Origin: Corbicula japonica
Lineage: Eukaryota; Mollusca; Bivalvia; Venerida; Cyrenidae
Length of the DNA: 64,000 nucleotides
Direction: 5' to 3'
Assembly (NCBI GenBank): GCA_038501625.1
Contig: JAZAYU010000085.1
Location: 1,155,193 to 1,219,192, forward strand
Both the position numbers and the translations under genes were made by a program. This document shows positions 12,833-25,988 of the stretch, in pieces; the first letter of the stretch is position 1, and each line of letters starts with the position of its first letter. The notes below the pieces were generated by a model. That model did no database searches, was not told the DNA's origin, and saw only the letters and a list, made by a program, of their open reading frames with translations.

Positions 12833-13146
12833 AATTGATGAAAAGGGAACTTTAAAAGCCACCGAATACGACAAACACGAAAAATACAGGCTCGTTTTGA
12901 TTGATCATGTTCATAGGCAGTAATGGAAATGCATATTACTGCCTACGCCGCCTAGCCCCGGATTAAGAACAACTCATTTACACCTTGAAAACACAATTTT
13001 ATCCATTCAAAATGTTGGTACATGTATGCATATGGCGGTGAATATGGAACCTTTAATGCTGTATTTTCAGATGAACACCATTCAATGTTCAGCGGCATTT
13101 GTTCCCCGGATAAAAGAATGGGTTTGCGCTTAACGGAAAAACTTTA
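12833..13146 (+). mobile_element. Family B repeat, long subfamily
   Basis: Starts GATGAAAAGGGAACTTTAAA, then CACCGAATACGACAAA, the hairpin GGCAGTAATGGAAATGCATA followed by TTACTGCC, then CGCCGCCTAGCCCC. It carries an extra ~90-bp segment (GGCGGTGAATATGG to TTCAGCGGC) shared with the copy at 19 kb but absent from the copy at 38.1 kb. It ends at AAAGAATGGGTTTGCGCTTA. Confidence 0.85.
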
Positions 13147-13601
13147 ACATAGTACATATGTGTCGTGCTCAACGACCTTCAAACGAGGTAACTGATAACA
13201 ACACTGATTGAATGTACATGGATACTTTTGACAGTCGCCACACGGCACAAACAACTCTACTGTGATATTGAAATAGATGAAAAGTGAACTTTGAAAACTT
13301 TAAGGAAAGGTTATGGCATTCATACTGGAGAGTGTGTCAAAAGTCACAGATATAACTCCAATATAACAGAACGTTACAATCGCCGTAACGAATATACATA
13401 AATCAAACAAAATAATGTACGAGACAATCTCCTTTATGTAAAGATCAAAACAATTAATGGAAGTGTTAGAGACATCAGGAGAATTGGTTAGCATTTCATT
13501 TGCATTACTTATTTAGTTACTGATCTTTACAGAAAAACATCTGACAGCATTGTCTTGCTATTGATCTTGGACGAATTTGAATGACTAATTTGAATCCAAA
13601 A
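13147..13601. other. Unassigned DNA with a family B scrap
   Basis: GATGAAAAGTGAACTTTGAA at about 13,275 repeats the family B 5' end, but the match stops within ~25 bp. Nothing else is recognisable. Confidence 0.4.
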
Positions 13602-13644
13602 TCTGGCTAGGCGCTGTCGCCGTAACGTTGCGGGTTCACTCCCG
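13602..13644 (+). mobile_element. Family D tRNA-like SINE core
   Basis: CTGGCTAGGCGCTGTCGCCG is followed by GTTGCGGGTTCACTCCCG, the same B-box core as the other three copies. A T-run follows directly, which would act as a Pol III terminator. Confidence 0.6.
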
Positions 13645-13892
13645 TTTTTTTTTTAAAAATATTTATTAAAATTTAAAATTCTCTCTTTCCTCATAGTAAG
13701 GCATTAAATAAGCACTACACTGGAACTCATTGGCATTAAATTATCATTATATTGAGCGTATTTGCATTAAATTAGCATTCACATATGCTTCGCTTAAGTT
13801 GTTTATTAATAAAACTAAAGTTTATTAGCAGCTTATAATTGGATAGGACTGTTCACAAAAACACTAATTTATTTCCTACGTTTAGGGAGATT

Positions 13893-13919
13893 ACCCCCCC
13901 CCCCCCCCACACACACACC
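13893..13919 (+). repeat. Poly-C run followed by CA dinucleotides
   Basis: About 16 C residues are followed by a short (CA)n tract. Simple sequence. Confidence 0.95.
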
Positions 13920-14560
13920 TCTCTTCAAGGAAATTTTACATGGATTTACTAAACAATGTTTACTTATAGTCAAATTATGATTGGATAGTTTGGAGAAACA
14001 GCTCATTTTTTACACAGTTCCCTTACACAACTTTATTTTAATAATTCGTGTAAAACCAAGTGAACAAACTATCGACAAGATTACTTCAGCCATAACCAGT
14101 TTTATACCTGTGGTATTTTGAGTCTGACAAAATAATCTGAAGTATTTCAGGCGCTGTTAATAATATTTTTTGGGCCATTTCATACATGTTACTAGTCTGG
14201 GAAAATAATCAAAAGTATTTCAGGAAGTTTGATTTATACTTCTTGGCCGAAGATTCATAAGTATTCAATTTATTCTGTTCTTTGTGTAAGATAATGTGAA
14301 TTCAGTAAGAAAATTTAAACAGTTGCTTACAGAGTGATCAGCGTATTCATTAGCTTGGAACTGTATCCGGCTGAGGGTGGCAAAATTATGCATTGGAAAT
14401 TCAATTCAAAGTCTGGTCGAAATCTTTAACTGAAAAAAAAACAACTGCACACATGAAAAGACCAGACGTTTAACGAAACCTCATTGGAGATGTTTCGTAA
14501 TTGTCTGATAAAGGAATAAAGGTGTGATCGTGTAAAGGGGCTTAGGATTTGTCTTCAAAA
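13920..14560. other. Unassigned DNA
   Basis: No gene or dispersed repeat recognised. Confidence 0.4.
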
Positions 14561-14716
14561 ATATGAAATATGCCTATCAGGAATTGCCACAACCAGAAAA
14601 TCACAGCCTCTACAAGCAGTTAAAAAGTAGAGAGGAAAAGAGAGCATAAGTTTATAAGAAATTAATTTCAAATTAGACACCACGAAAAAGATAACCATTG
14701 GGGTTAACGCCTTTGC
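14561..14716 (-). mobile_element. Family A repeat, 3' half
   Basis: Reversed 3' end ATGAAATATGCCTATCAGG is followed by AATTGCCACAACCAGAAAA, AGAGAGGAAAAGAGAGCAT, TTAGACACCACG and GGGGTTAACGCC. The copy stops just past the CCGCCTTGG position of the family. Confidence 0.8.
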
Positions 14717-15360
14717 GTATGCTTTTTGCTATCTGTATCAAATGACCTTTCCTTGTGTATTCTATTTCATTAAATTAAAATTAATTGTGTTGGTGCTGGG
14801 TATTTATGTTAAAAACTTTTCATTATTTATATTTTATAGACTTGAAAAATTTCAGTACCGTTATGATTGTATCATTTCCATTCAACAAAGTATTTTATTT
14901 ATTTTCTGTCTTTCCTTTTTTTAGTCTCATGCACTCACCTTTGGAGTGTCACCTTGCCATTTTTCCCGTTATAGGAATTGTATGAGATCTGGGAGCCGCC
15001 CCTCATACCTTACAGAAAAGCTATTTTATTACACAAAGGCGAACCGGACAAGTACCTATAGGTAGAAAACGTAGCACTTAAACGGAAACATGTTTGACAC
15101 TATTGGTTTGATTCAAATAGTATTAGAAAAAATAGAAAATATAGCACATTGAATTCATTTAGCTAGATAATAAAACATTTTAATAATACGCTAAATATAA
15201 AGTACAGACCATCCTTAAACCTCTCAGATTGATTTATTACTCTGATCTTTAAAGCATGTGTTTCCTTACCTATGGTAGAATGGATATTCCAACCTGTACC
15301 TAAATTTAAATCCTGTCACTGCGCCAGTTTTCAGACTTATGACAAATGTAATCATTATTG
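14717..15360. other. Unassigned DNA
   Basis: Two overlapping short frames (14,742-14,985) are hydrophobic because of T-rich sequence. Neither looks like a gene. Confidence 0.4.
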
Positions 15361-15500
15361 CTGAAGATTATAAAACTGAGATTTGAAACCAGTCTCAAAT
15401 CTCAATCAACTGATTGGCTGAAATTGCAACCAGTCGCCATTTTAGCCAATCAGGTCCTTGAGATTTGAGACTGGTTTCCGATCTCAGTTTTATAATCTTG
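15361..15500. mobile_element. Family C palindromic MITE, full copy
   Basis: CTGAAGATTATAAAACTGAG on the left pairs with CTCAGTTTTATAATCTTGG on the right. The centre reads GAAATTGCAACCAGTCGCCA. Arms are about 65 bp with scattered substitutions. Confidence 0.85.
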
Positions 15501-16052
15501 GAGCTTTATCACTTCGACGTTATTACTAGCATTCCACCGCGTGAGATCATGTGATCAGTGATTCTGATCAGATATAAAGACAATGTTAATGTATTTGTAC
15601 CGAGCTGTAATTCCTCATTTCCTAATTCGAGAATGTTCAGTACGTACATGTAGTCAGAAACCGTTTTTCTCAATAAATAAAAATAAAATTATCAAAAATT
15701 ATGAATACCACATAAGACATAAATCTTTTGTTTCAAACATGTAAAAAAAATTTAGGGCTCAAAATAACGGAAATCTCATGCAAAATCTGAGTGCACATGC
15801 GCGATTGCGATCTCTTAAAGATATGCATGTAAAAGCTTCAAATTTGCATTATATTTACTTACTTTAAATTGTATAAGATGAGGCAATTTTCTTAAACATT
15901 AGTTGATTAAAACTAAGAATTAGACTAAATATTATAAATCGATGACTGCGACATTACATTGCCTTCCAATTAAATTTTGTCATAAACATTGCTCAGATTA
16001 AAACATAACTATTAATATTTGGACTGATTTTCTAAGAGTTTGGTTTAAAAAA
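15501..16052. other. Unassigned DNA
   Basis: Nothing recognised. Confidence 0.4.
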
Positions 16053-16226
16053 GAATAACACGCATATCTGGAATTGCCACACACAGAAAATACAGCCTCT
16101 ACATGCAGCCAAAAAGTAAAGAGGAAAAGAGAGCATGTGTTTAAAAAATGATCTGTATCAATCACGAAACCGCAGATAATTAACGGAAAAGAGAACACGA
16201 GGGGTACGGCGTGGGAACGGTCACTC
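16053..16226 (-). mobile_element. Family A repeat, left half of an inverted pair
   Basis: Minus-strand 3' half: TGGAATTGCCACACACAGAA, GAGGAAAAGAGAGCATG, AATTAACGGAAAAGAGAAC, GGGAACGGTCAC. It faces away from the plus-strand copy that starts 71 bp later. Confidence 0.85.
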
Positions 16227-16297
16227 GCTCAAGCATTTTGACTTGAAGTCAAGTATTATTCACAATTTTATTAAACTGGTAAATTGTTTCTCCACTT

Positions 16298-16482
16298 ACC
16301 CTTCCAAGGCGGTAACCATCGGGTCCTCACTTTCGTTAATTGTTTGTGGTGTCTATTTTGAAGTTGATCTTTTTAAAAACCGTGCTCTCTTTTCCTCTCT
16401 GTGTTTCGGCTGAGTGAAGAGGCTTTCTTTTCTGGATGTGGCCATTCCTGGTATGCATAATTCATCTTTTTATGATATCTTC
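16298..16482 (+). mobile_element. Family A repeat, right half of an inverted pair
   Basis: Plus-strand 3' half: CCTTCCAAGGCGGTAACCAT, TTTCGTTAATTGTTTGTGGT, GTGCTCTCTTTTCCTCTC, CTGGATGTGGCCATTCCTGG, GCATAATTCATCTTTTTATG. With 16,053-16,226 it forms a head-to-head pair with both 3' ends outward. Confidence 0.85.
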
Positions 16483-17039
16483 ATGTTTTTAAAATTACGT
16501 CAATACCACTATCTGCAACACTCAGTTATTTTATTCTCCACCAAAATGTTTTTATATAAACCATTCTGTTGAAACAATTAGATTTTATTTTAGAATTCTT
16601 AATGCGTGTACCGTGAATATTGCATTTGTTAAAACCATGACAATGTTCTTTATTTTCGTTTATCAAAGACCTTCTCTCTGGGAATATTTTGATTGCTTTT
16701 ACAGATTGGGGAGTTTCTTTAAAAACGTGCACTTTTAATCTAATCAGATACGTTGTATTTCTTTCTATAATGTAAGAGTTTCTAATTATAAACAATTATC
16801 GTATTTTCTATGTTTTAGAACGTGATAACAGCCTCTGTAAAATCCACAATTACAACATTCTTGTCAGCAGGAATAAAGAGAAGTTTAGTGATAGAATTCT
16901 CTCTTTTCTGTAACTGTATTTGATCACGCAGGGACCTTGAGCTATTATTATTCTATGATTGCCTTTCAGGAAAAAAAATTAGTTTCAAAATTCTTCGTGA
17001 CTGTGAACTTGAAACTGCAGAATTGGGGTTGGGGGAGGG
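16483..17039. other. Unassigned DNA
   Basis: An 89-codon minus-strand frame (16,526-16,795) is basic and low in complexity with no domain I know. Treated as chance. Confidence 0.4.
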
Positions 17040-17275
17040 GGGCAAGTGTAAGATTGGTACGCATTAGAACCTGGTTTAAACCACTATTAGCAAAAAGCAA
17101 AATGCTTTTCCGCTGAGCGATCTGGCCCGGTTTGTTAATTGTGTGTTGTGTCTTAATTGAGATTGATCGCATTATAAACACATGCTCATTTTACCTCCTT
17201 TTTTTTTGGGGGGGGGGGGGGGGGGGGCTGTGTTTTTCTTTGTGGCTATTTTTGATGTGCATATACGTTACATTG
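17040..17275 (+). mobile_element. Family A repeat with poly-G expansion
   Basis: CAAGTGTAAGATTGGTACGC, CCTGGTTTAAACCAC, TTTGTTAATTGTGTGTTGTG, CATGCTCATTTTACCTCC, a T-run, then about 20 G at 17,208-17,227, then CTGTGTTTTTCTTTGTGGC. As at 5.15 kb, the G run replaces the family GTGTGGGGAGG segment. Confidence 0.8.
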
Positions 17276-17874
17276 TTGCCCTTCATTATACAAATGTCTA
17301 TATTTCTTCTTTAATTTATATTTTTCAGTATATCTGATTTATAATCCTGGCGGATATTCAAAAAGCTTTTGAGGCTAACCTTACTGTTTTTTTTCTAAAA
17401 CTCCATATAATGTTTTATCAAACTGAACGACAATTCCTTACAATATTAATTTTTTTAACGTTTCTCTGTCAAAAAAAAAATGAATAGAGTCTTTTAAAGT
17501 ATATACGTCGTGTAATTTTTCAACGAACTTCATAAATAAAAGTCACTGAAACTATTCTCATGTTACTTCTAAGGCCTCGTGTTTATTGATGATGTCACAT
17601 TATTCAAACCAACAAAAGCAACATTCATAATTAAAAAACAAACATTTTATTTATACTTCATTGTAAATTTCCCCCTCCCCTCCCTCCCCCCAAAAAGCTG
17701 AATAACAGTACATGGATATTAAATATGCTTTAGATATCGATGTATAGAGACAAACATATCAAGAAACACACTCAGGCACACACTCAGCCACACAGCAAAC
17801 AGAAAGAGAGGAAACATAAATGTAAAAATTAAACAAGACACCCGAAACAGTTATAAAAAATGAATATCTGAAGA
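17276..17874. other. Unassigned DNA
   Basis: Nothing recognised apart from short homopolymers and a C-rich patch near 17,670. Confidence 0.4.
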
Positions 17875-18072
17875 AAGTGAAATATGCATATCAGGAATGG
17901 CACAGCCTCTCCACACAACCAAAAATTAAAGAAGAGAGCATGGTTATGCAATGATTAGTTTAAAAAAGCGCCACAAACAATTAACAAAAATGAGCACTCT
18001 AGGGGTTCCGCATTCGATCGGTTAGTAGCAAACAAATTTGCCACTGGGAGTTCAAACCAGGAAGTGTTATCG
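17875..18072 (-). mobile_element. Family A repeat
   Basis: AAAGTGAAATATGCATATCA opens the copy. ACAAACAATTAACAAAAATG and TGCCACTGGGAGTTCAAACC follow. It ends at the B-box-like GTTCAAACC. A deletion near its start shortens the usual GGCAATTCC region. Confidence 0.8.
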
Positions 18073-19049
18073 CAATTGGACTGTCATTGGCTAAACACTG
18101 GAGGTTTAAAACATGCTCTTAGATGTACTAACGTCTCACTGTGATCCCGTTAAAATTGACAAAATTACAAGAAGCAGTTGTCTTTCTTTATTAACTTCAA
18201 CTCGTCCGCATCACCAACTTTAGCATTTATAGCATGCACAAATGAAGCTAATGGTTCTGTCAACGAAATTAGTAGATAATCAATTACCTTTCTGAGACCA
18301 GAGTACCTGGAGTTAAATAAGTTATATCATGGCGACAGGAACAAAATGTATTGATAATTGCAAAGTCAGCTCAATAAAGACTATTCATGAATGGCTACTG
18401 ATAAAGCAATATCTCTAACATCTCAGCAAATACTTCTGGTAAACATTAACTAGAATCATGATCCAAAAAACTAGTCATTATATCAACAAATTACTAAACT
18501 AGGGGTCAACTTTTCATGACAGACACTTAGATCAAAATGTAATAATCACAATCATATCGGAAAGCTGTTAATAAGTGCCTTGCATTAAAAAAATCTTTTC
18601 AGCGTTAAAGGTCAGTATTATTTATTACATTTAGGCACAAAACAAAAAGTGAAGAAACTCTGACATCTGAGTATTCGTATCAATATTAATGTAACCATTG
18701 TAACTGTTATTTGTAATTTCGCCCGAGGACAAGCGTTGAAAATGATGAAATAACCACAATTACAATGCTTGAAGTCTAAATATCTGCAATAAATAACAGC
18801 AAATAATTCTGCTATTTTCTCCCACTTCAAATAACTTGTTATTGTTTTATCTTGTTATGTTTAACGTTTATTAAAGTATTATTTGTCTGTAAAGGTCATG
18901 TCAAATGAAAAGCGAACGTCTTGCAGATGTATCGAATTCTCGTATGCTTTCAAAGTAGCAAATTTATTGAATTATTTGTTTCAAAGCATGTTTACTTTAT
19001 AACATAATTTAGCTTTAATGTTTTATAGATTTTTTCGTATTAATGTTTT
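18073..19049. other. Unassigned DNA
   Basis: No convincing coding sequence. Minus frame 18,618-18,830 has no domain. Confidence 0.4.
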
Positions 19050-19437
19050 CCTTTGACGTTGTCTGTGATATGCAGGATTTATATTCTCAGACCCCCCTCA
19101 AAATTCTATTTTTTTAGTTCCGCCAATTGTCTTCTCGTTTTAGCAATCCCATTTTTATCTTTTAGTATACGCCGCTGAACATGGAATGGTATTAATTAAA
19201 AATACCTCGTTTAAGGTTCCATGTTCACCGCCATGTGCATACCATCGTTAAGGATGGATCAAAATTGTACTGTTTTCAAGGTGTAAATATTTACTTGCGA
19301 TGAACCGTGGCTAGGCGGCGTGGGTAGTAATATGCATTTCAATTACTGCCCATGAACAGGCTCACTCAAACGGAGCCTGAAATATTTTCATATTTGCCTT
19401 GTTCGGTGGCCTTCAAAGTTCCCTTTTTCATCTATTT
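19050..19437 (-). mobile_element. Family B repeat, longest copy
   Basis: Runs from the family 3' part (GACGTTGTCTGTGATATGCA, GGATTTATATTCTCAGACCC) through the subfamily insert (CCGCTGAACATGGAATGGT), then GGCTAGGCGGCGTGGG, both hairpins, GTTCGGTGGCCTTCAAAGTT and CCCTTTTTCATC. About 390 bp; the best copy here to define the family. Confidence 0.85.
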
Positions 19438-20249
19438 TAATGTTTAAGACAATAGTATTTACTGAAAGCACAAATCCAAAACCTCGTATCAGAGGTATAA
19501 ATTTCATTTCTGTTGAATAAATTCTGGTAAAACAACATGCTCTAACGGTGACTTCTGTTACAAAAGCAGAAATCCCCCATTGACGCAGCGTAATCTAAAG
19601 TGCTGTCTGATCCGATAAGGCCAGGTAAAATGACACCCTTTAATAGAAGCAAGTCGTCGCCAAAAAGCACTTCGTAGTAATCTCAATAATAATAAAATAA
19701 TAATACATCTGCCTGGCCACGTAACAGGACAAATTTAATGAAAAGTGTTTCCAACTATCAAAATTTATAATTAAAACTGTAGTAGACAAGTAAAAAAGGT
19801 AAATTTGACTTGATATTCTTACACAGTCAACGTTTGAGTCTACACATATTGAGGCCTCAATTGATACAACTCCCTAATATTCACTCACAACAGGTCCAAA
19901 TGTACGGATTGGTCGTTACAAATGGCTCCTTTTCGGTCATTAAAGGTCTAACACACTGGAACAATCAATATCAATCAATATTAGCCGCATCTGAGACATA
20001 AAAGTATTCCACAATCAACTGTGAATATGCAGCTTTAATTTGCAGCACCTGTTATGGAATCTGCTGGGTTCAATTTGCACCGAGAAAGTTCAGCTAGTGT
20101 TATGTTATGTTTTGAAACAACTTTAAACTGCGTAATCTGATGTTCGCGAGTACCAGGATAAGAGCACTCATATGTTTGTCTAGATTAACGTTTTAACTAT
20201 TAAAAGTTTCAAATTAACAAAAATAACTAAATAGAAATAATATCTTTTC
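19438..20249. other. Unassigned DNA
   Basis: Nothing recognised; a 63-codon plus frame at 19,810 has no domain. Confidence 0.4.
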
Positions 20250-20398
20250 ATCCAGAAAACACAGCCTCCCCAAACAGCCAGAAATCAGAGAGGAAAAGAC
20301 AGCATGTTTGTTTTTTAATGGTGAATTTCTAATAAGACAACATAAGCAGTTAACGTAAACTAGAACCCAAGGGTTTACTTTAGAACGGTCATAAATAA
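20250..20398 (-). mobile_element. Family A repeat, decayed
   Basis: CATCCAGAAAACACAGCCTC, AGAGAGGAAAAGACAGCATG, AAGACAACATAAGCAGTTAA, GAACCCAAGGGTTTAC and GAACGGTCATAAATA are recognisable in family order. The terminal ATATGCATATC part is lost. Confidence 0.75.
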
Positions 20399-21670
20399 CA
20401 TTTTTTAGGTCCAACAGAAGATAACAGAAGTGATCATAATGCCACAGAACTTTCGAAATCTAATTTGCTTATTCTTTGTATTGTCTTCTCCAAATAATTT
20501 TACGTTAATTTTGTGAATTAGAATGGATAAACAACAACAAACGCTGTAATGTAAAAGCCACAACATAACATTTTGTTTTCAAAATAGAGTGATATCCATC
20601 AAAATCACACTTTTACAAATATTTCAGGAGTATATTATAACACGTTTAACTAAGTATGATCGCTATGTTCGCCTCGTAGAGAACTACTCAGTTAATTATT
20701 AATTATTGTTTAACATTTTTGTTGTTGTATATGTAAAACATTGCTCAATAAATGTTAAACACCTGTTAGCTTTTATCATAAACAGTCATCGTTCGTTTAA
20801 ACAACTAAGAAAGCTATTACTTTAGTACCTCGACCTATTTCCCAGCGAAAACATGGATTTTACTATATTATGTTTTTACTGTTTTTTCTTTCATTCGAAT
20901 TCAATACAATTTAAGTTGTATATTTTGTGAATTTTTAATCAAATGCAAATTTACTTTTTCCTGTAAAATATTAACCTTTTGTTTTGCAGAATTTAACATT
21001 TTCCCTCATTCCAAAAGTTTTATAACAAACTGTTCACAAAAAATAAACCTTTTTGTGCAAGTTAATAACATAGTCCTATACAGAAAATGCCTGCAAACAA
21101 ACGATTAGTTTATTTACTTACAGGGACAACAAATACACTTAATATTCATTAAAATGCAATTTACTTGAAAACAGAAAATCAAATTACTCCTCGAATTAAT
21201 GGCGGTATTATATCATATTTTTATTGAACATGCATTATACTTATTTTCAACTTGGTATTAGTTTATTCGTAAAACATTTCTCAGTGTGTTAACCACATGC
21301 CTCAATGTTTAACATAAAGATTATTTCTTGAAACAAATAATGCATTACCTGTGTTAACGCCAACATGCAAATAGTCCCTTTTTCACACATATATCGTCAA
21401 AATTTATCACCTTCAATAGTTGAAAGCGAACCGTAAGAACAATGTTAATATCTTTGCTTACATCTATCTTCTACAGCCTCTGTACTAATAAGCTCAGATT
21501 GATATAATCTCCTATTTGTTAAACAGTACAACCAATGGAAATTGGATTTTGCAGTCGCTGAAATTATATATTTCGTAACTCTGTGTTTCCAATATGATAT
21601 TCGGATACTGTGGTTTGGTGTTGTTTGTTTGGGTCTTTGACCCCTTGCTTTGAATGCTGCATCACTTTAA

Positions 21671-21701
21671 CAAACAACAACAACAACAACAACAACAACA
21701 C
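21671..21701 (+). repeat. (CAA)n microsatellite
   Basis: About ten uninterrupted CAA units. Confidence 0.95.
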
Positions 21702-22406
21702 ATTTATTATTAGCTTTCGTATACACATTTTTGTCTAAAGTAACTAACTCAAAGCCGTTTTAGCATCTTTAAGTTTTGAAATGTCAGGAATGGATGATTC
21801 ATTATTTTTACAATAATAGAAAAAACATTACACTCATAAGAATTTATTTAATGAGTAAGGTTTTCGTAAATAAATATGATGGGTGAGAACAACACATGTG
21901 TTTAATTGTTTACACCATATTTGAAATATTGTAGATTTTAGGCGTAAACACATATACTGACTAAACTTTTCCCTTTGAGTATATATCAGCATCCGCGGCA
22001 AAAGTGTTTCGAACTACACGAATATTTTGTTTCTGCGATTTCTTGTTTCCGTGAATGCGTAATCAGATTACATTGTATCAGTAGATTTTTGATAAATTTT
22101 AAAGAAAAAAACCAACTTATTTTGAAGAGGCGAATTTCTCCAAAGCATATATGTTTACACTAATTACAGAAGGATTTGCAAAAATGCAAAACTCCGTATA
22201 AAACTATTTTTTCACTGAAAACGATTTATTCAAGCTTAAGTTTATCTTGCGAAATCTACTGAATTCTTTAACGTTGTATTAAAAAGCCATTTATTTTCAA
22301 ATACCGGTAACTCAACGCAAAGACACATCGTTTTACAATAATTGTTAGTTTTCGATGCATTTTCTATCTTCAAGTTTCGACATGCTTTTTTGCACAAACG
22401 TACTGT

Positions 22407-22478
22407 TAAAAAGTAAACATTTATTACAATACTTGTTCTTAAAAAAGTAAACATTTATTACAATACTTGTTCTTAAAC
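22407..22478 (+). repeat. Tandem duplication, 34 bp x 2
   Basis: AAAAGTAAACATTTATTACA followed by ATACTTGTTCTT occurs twice in direct succession with no differences I can see. Confidence 0.9.
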
Positions 22479-24106
22479 ATTTACTGAAGATTAAAAAATA
22501 ACTTACTTTTAAATTATTTTTTATTAGAACCAACTGCAAGTGAGTGTTTTATTGACAACCTTTATGTAATAACTTAAAACACTTACCCTATAATTGCGCA
22601 AACAAAAATATTTTTGAATATTATTTACTCCGAATTCATCCGCTTATGATTTTAAAATGTGAAAGTTTTGCATTATGCATTGATGCTTCCACACGCAACC
22701 ATTGCCAGAATTACGTGTGATAAGCCAGGCTTATCAGGGCGATTCCGAAACATTCAATAGGTGAGCGATAATGCAGTATATCTTTACAAAGAACTTAAAA
22801 GATTAGCACGTATGTTTTATAATTCAAAGTTTATATAGAAAAAAAACAGAGGTATTTTTGAGGTGATGGAAACTTGTGATTATGAGTCATCTTCTTTCAA
22901 AATTATCAACAAACTATTACCTGTATCACCTCACTCGAGAGTCAATAAGCTATCACTTAATATTTTAAAATGTTTTTATTAGGGGTTAAAAATAAACATA
23001 GAGCTAATAATTCATCAACCTCAACTCTTTCCTGAAATACATTATTGCTTTTGCAGGTGGCAACCACTTATATATTTATCTCAATAACTGTTTAATAACG
23101 GTATGCAGTGCGTTTTTAACTTTGTGTGCTCGGGTTAGCCTAGCATAGTTGCTTACAGTTTACAAAAGAATTTTCCTAATTTAAAGATGTTATTTATTTG
23201 CCAGCATAATCTTAATCTAAACATCAGTGTTTTCGACGTATCAAAGGATATCAGAAATCTCCACAAGGTTCATTTTGTACCTTGGTCAATTTTACATTGT
23301 TATGAAATCATTTCCTAGCCGTTTCTTGATGGTTTGGACATAATTTTTAACAACCCCATCAACTGACTTCATAAACCCAGTCTGTTAATACTTGTGTTAA
23401 ATTGTGTTCTTTTATAATAGAAATAATTTCGAATGTCAGTTCTATATATTGTTATAGCCCATTTGCATTTTATTCCTTTTAAATATAATGTTTAGCTATG
23501 TATTGGCACTGACCTTTTATTATTATACAAATGGCAAAGTTCATTGAACTTTCTTTAATAGTGATGCAGTCATGTTATAAATACGGATTAATTTGCTCTT
23601 TTTTTATATCTATGTAGAAATACAACACGGTATAAGAGAACCTCGCCCACAACTGCCCAGCTGTGTCCATCCCCGTGCGCCCGTCAAGTGATCTTTCGGG
23701 ACGAATATATTACATATAATGACATATAGTTAATTAGTATATAAGGTTGTTTTTTCTCATTTGAGGCAACGCTTGTAATTTAATAGCGTTTGATAGCTAC
23801 CAAAAGTAAAACTTAGCGCGGAATCAATAAATTACCAGTAGGATTTTGTACTTTGAAAAGTTTTAATATAAATTTTAATATAAGCTGTTGATAAATTGTT
23901 TGTAAAGACCGTATGACGTATAAGATTTAGAAACTGCATGTATTAGATTTTTATAAAACTCTGCGCGGCAGACGGAAGTGTGAGCCATATTGCCTGTAGT
24001 AAATGCTGTAAAGCGTAGACTGTTCGTAGGCGGCGATCAGCTGGTTCTCTTTTTCGTTGTTAATTTATGTAAATTTTCTTCTGAAATTATTCTATATATG
24101 CAAGAA

Positions 24107-24144
24107 CTCTCGCTCTCTCTCTCTCTCCCTCTCTCTCTTCCTCT

Positions 24145-24191
<47 letters not shown>
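24107..24191 (+). repeat. (CT)n microsatellite
   Basis: About 85 bp of CT repeats with a few interruptions (CCCT, TTCC, CCCACT) in the first half and about 20 uninterrupted units in the second. Open frames across it encode Ser/Leu runs only. Confidence 0.95.
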
Positions 24192-24192
<1 letters not shown>

Positions 24193-25731
24193 ATACCAGT
24201 TTGCTTACTGTGTATAAAAATATGAGGTTTTTACTGGCTTCTCCTGATATGTATGTTTTTTGCTTTTTGAACCCTCTCATTGACTTAACACTTGATATTA
24301 CCAGTATACAGACAATATATTCTAGCTGTTCATTAATATTTTGTTAGAGAGGAAACCAATCTTTTAGAAAACCATATTTCCTACTGTGTGGGTCTACGTG
24401 GTCTCTTTTTCTCTGCTGGCCATATCAGAATAAAGTTTTGATAAAAATGAATGTATTCCAAATGGATTTTTCTGAATTACAATTTTCAATTTATTAAAAT
24501 CTGCACTTTAAACATGAATTGCCTACATATGTTTCGATAACCGCTAAGCTGAATTTCAAAGAAATACTTATGCATAGATAATGAAAGAGAAGTCATATCG
24601 CCTTTGATCTCTATTTCTGATATAGATAACATGGCGGCAAGATAAAGTGTCTGTCAGATTGTGGAAGTTGTTTTTTTTTTAATGTTTTCTTTGAAAATGT
24701 CATTTTATAAAATACAAATGTAAGAAATTCATATATTTTCACTTTAAATAGTAAACCTTCATTGCTGTTCTAATTAAACAGATTAGTCAGCTCGGGAATA
24801 ATTGATATTCTTCCAAGCTTCTTTGCGACCACCGGGAAAAGCTTAAAAATAAAATCAAAATTAATTAGTTTAAATAGTGTAATAGGCGCTTAACTTTTAA
24901 TACTTCAACTTTCATATATATAAACACTCAACCAATAGTTCTAATTGGTCATCAATTGTATATGTTTACAATGTGTGCTAGTTTTGTTTCTTCCCTATGT
25001 CAAGAGAGTTTTGTAAAAAGAACTTTTCTGTCTTGGAACAAATTATAATATGTCATTTTTATCTTTTATTTTATTGGTTTCTAATATGAATCCAATACCA
25101 TTGACATACACTGCAGGGACACCATCAGAACAGTCTTTTATTGAAAGGGAGGTAATTATAAAATTGAGTACTTTGAAGGGAATTTATTTTAACAATGGTT
25201 CTGCAGAATAATAAGGGTTTATGTTTTTCACTACTAACAGAGTGTCCTTTGAAAACAAAACAAGTAATTTAGAGCAATTGTCTGGTTGCCTAACCTTGAA
25301 TTGCATGAAATGCATTTTTAGAAAAAATAGGATAACTCTCACAAACTCTTCCAGTGTCAAATATTACCAGATATAAGCTTAAATTGACGACTGATGTTGT
25401 CAACTGATCACAAATAAAGATTTAAGGCAATGTCTTTCTAATGAAAACTATGGACAAAAAGTGACCACTGCATACATGTGATATTCATTCCAGAGACTTC
25501 AAACATACACAACTCCCATCTAATTATTCACTAGTTTCCAGAATAAAAAGTGAATAACAAGATATACATTTTTTATCCATTATATTTTATTGCATACTGT
25601 TAAATAAATACTCATAGTAATGCTAAAGATGAAAAGCATTACTATGAAATCAATATGGCCTTAAATCTCAAGTGAGAAATAAACAGGGTTACCCTCTTTT
25701 GGCATTACCAAAAAGGATGTATATGCTATTG
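24192..25731. other. Unassigned DNA
   Basis: No gene or window repeat recognised upstream of the LINE-bearing unit. Confidence 0.4.
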
Positions 25732-25974
25732 CACCGTGCCCAATCGTTACCTTGCGAAAACGGATCCCGGAATATTCGGTAAGTATTTTGTTGATTTTTT
25801 GTAAGAAAATTTCTATCGTTTTCTCAATCATACGGTGAAACCTCCGAAATTTGCTGAAAAAGTCGACAGTCGGTCCGGAAAACTCATGTTTTAAACATTT
25901 TCGCTTATAGTATTCGCCTTTTCATGTGCTAGTCTAGTAACTGATCTCTCCTGTACCCAATACAAAACTTGTTT

Positions 25975-25988
25975 AACGTTTCGGAAGT
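25975..25988 (+). repeat. LINE target-site duplication, left copy
   Basis: AACGTTTCGGAAGT, identical over 14 bp to 28,854-28,867 and placed exactly at both edges of the LINE. Confidence 0.9.

Larger units (their letters stand above)
20399..24106. other. Long stretch without recognised genes
   Basis: 3.7 kb with no protein-like frame. It contains a CAA microsatellite and a 34-bp tandem duplication (listed separately) and one unusually GC-rich patch at about 23,640-23,705, of unknown nature. Confidence 0.5.

Noticed and set aside
23990..24347. Frames with long Ser/Leu runs
   Set aside because: They are translations of the CT microsatellite.
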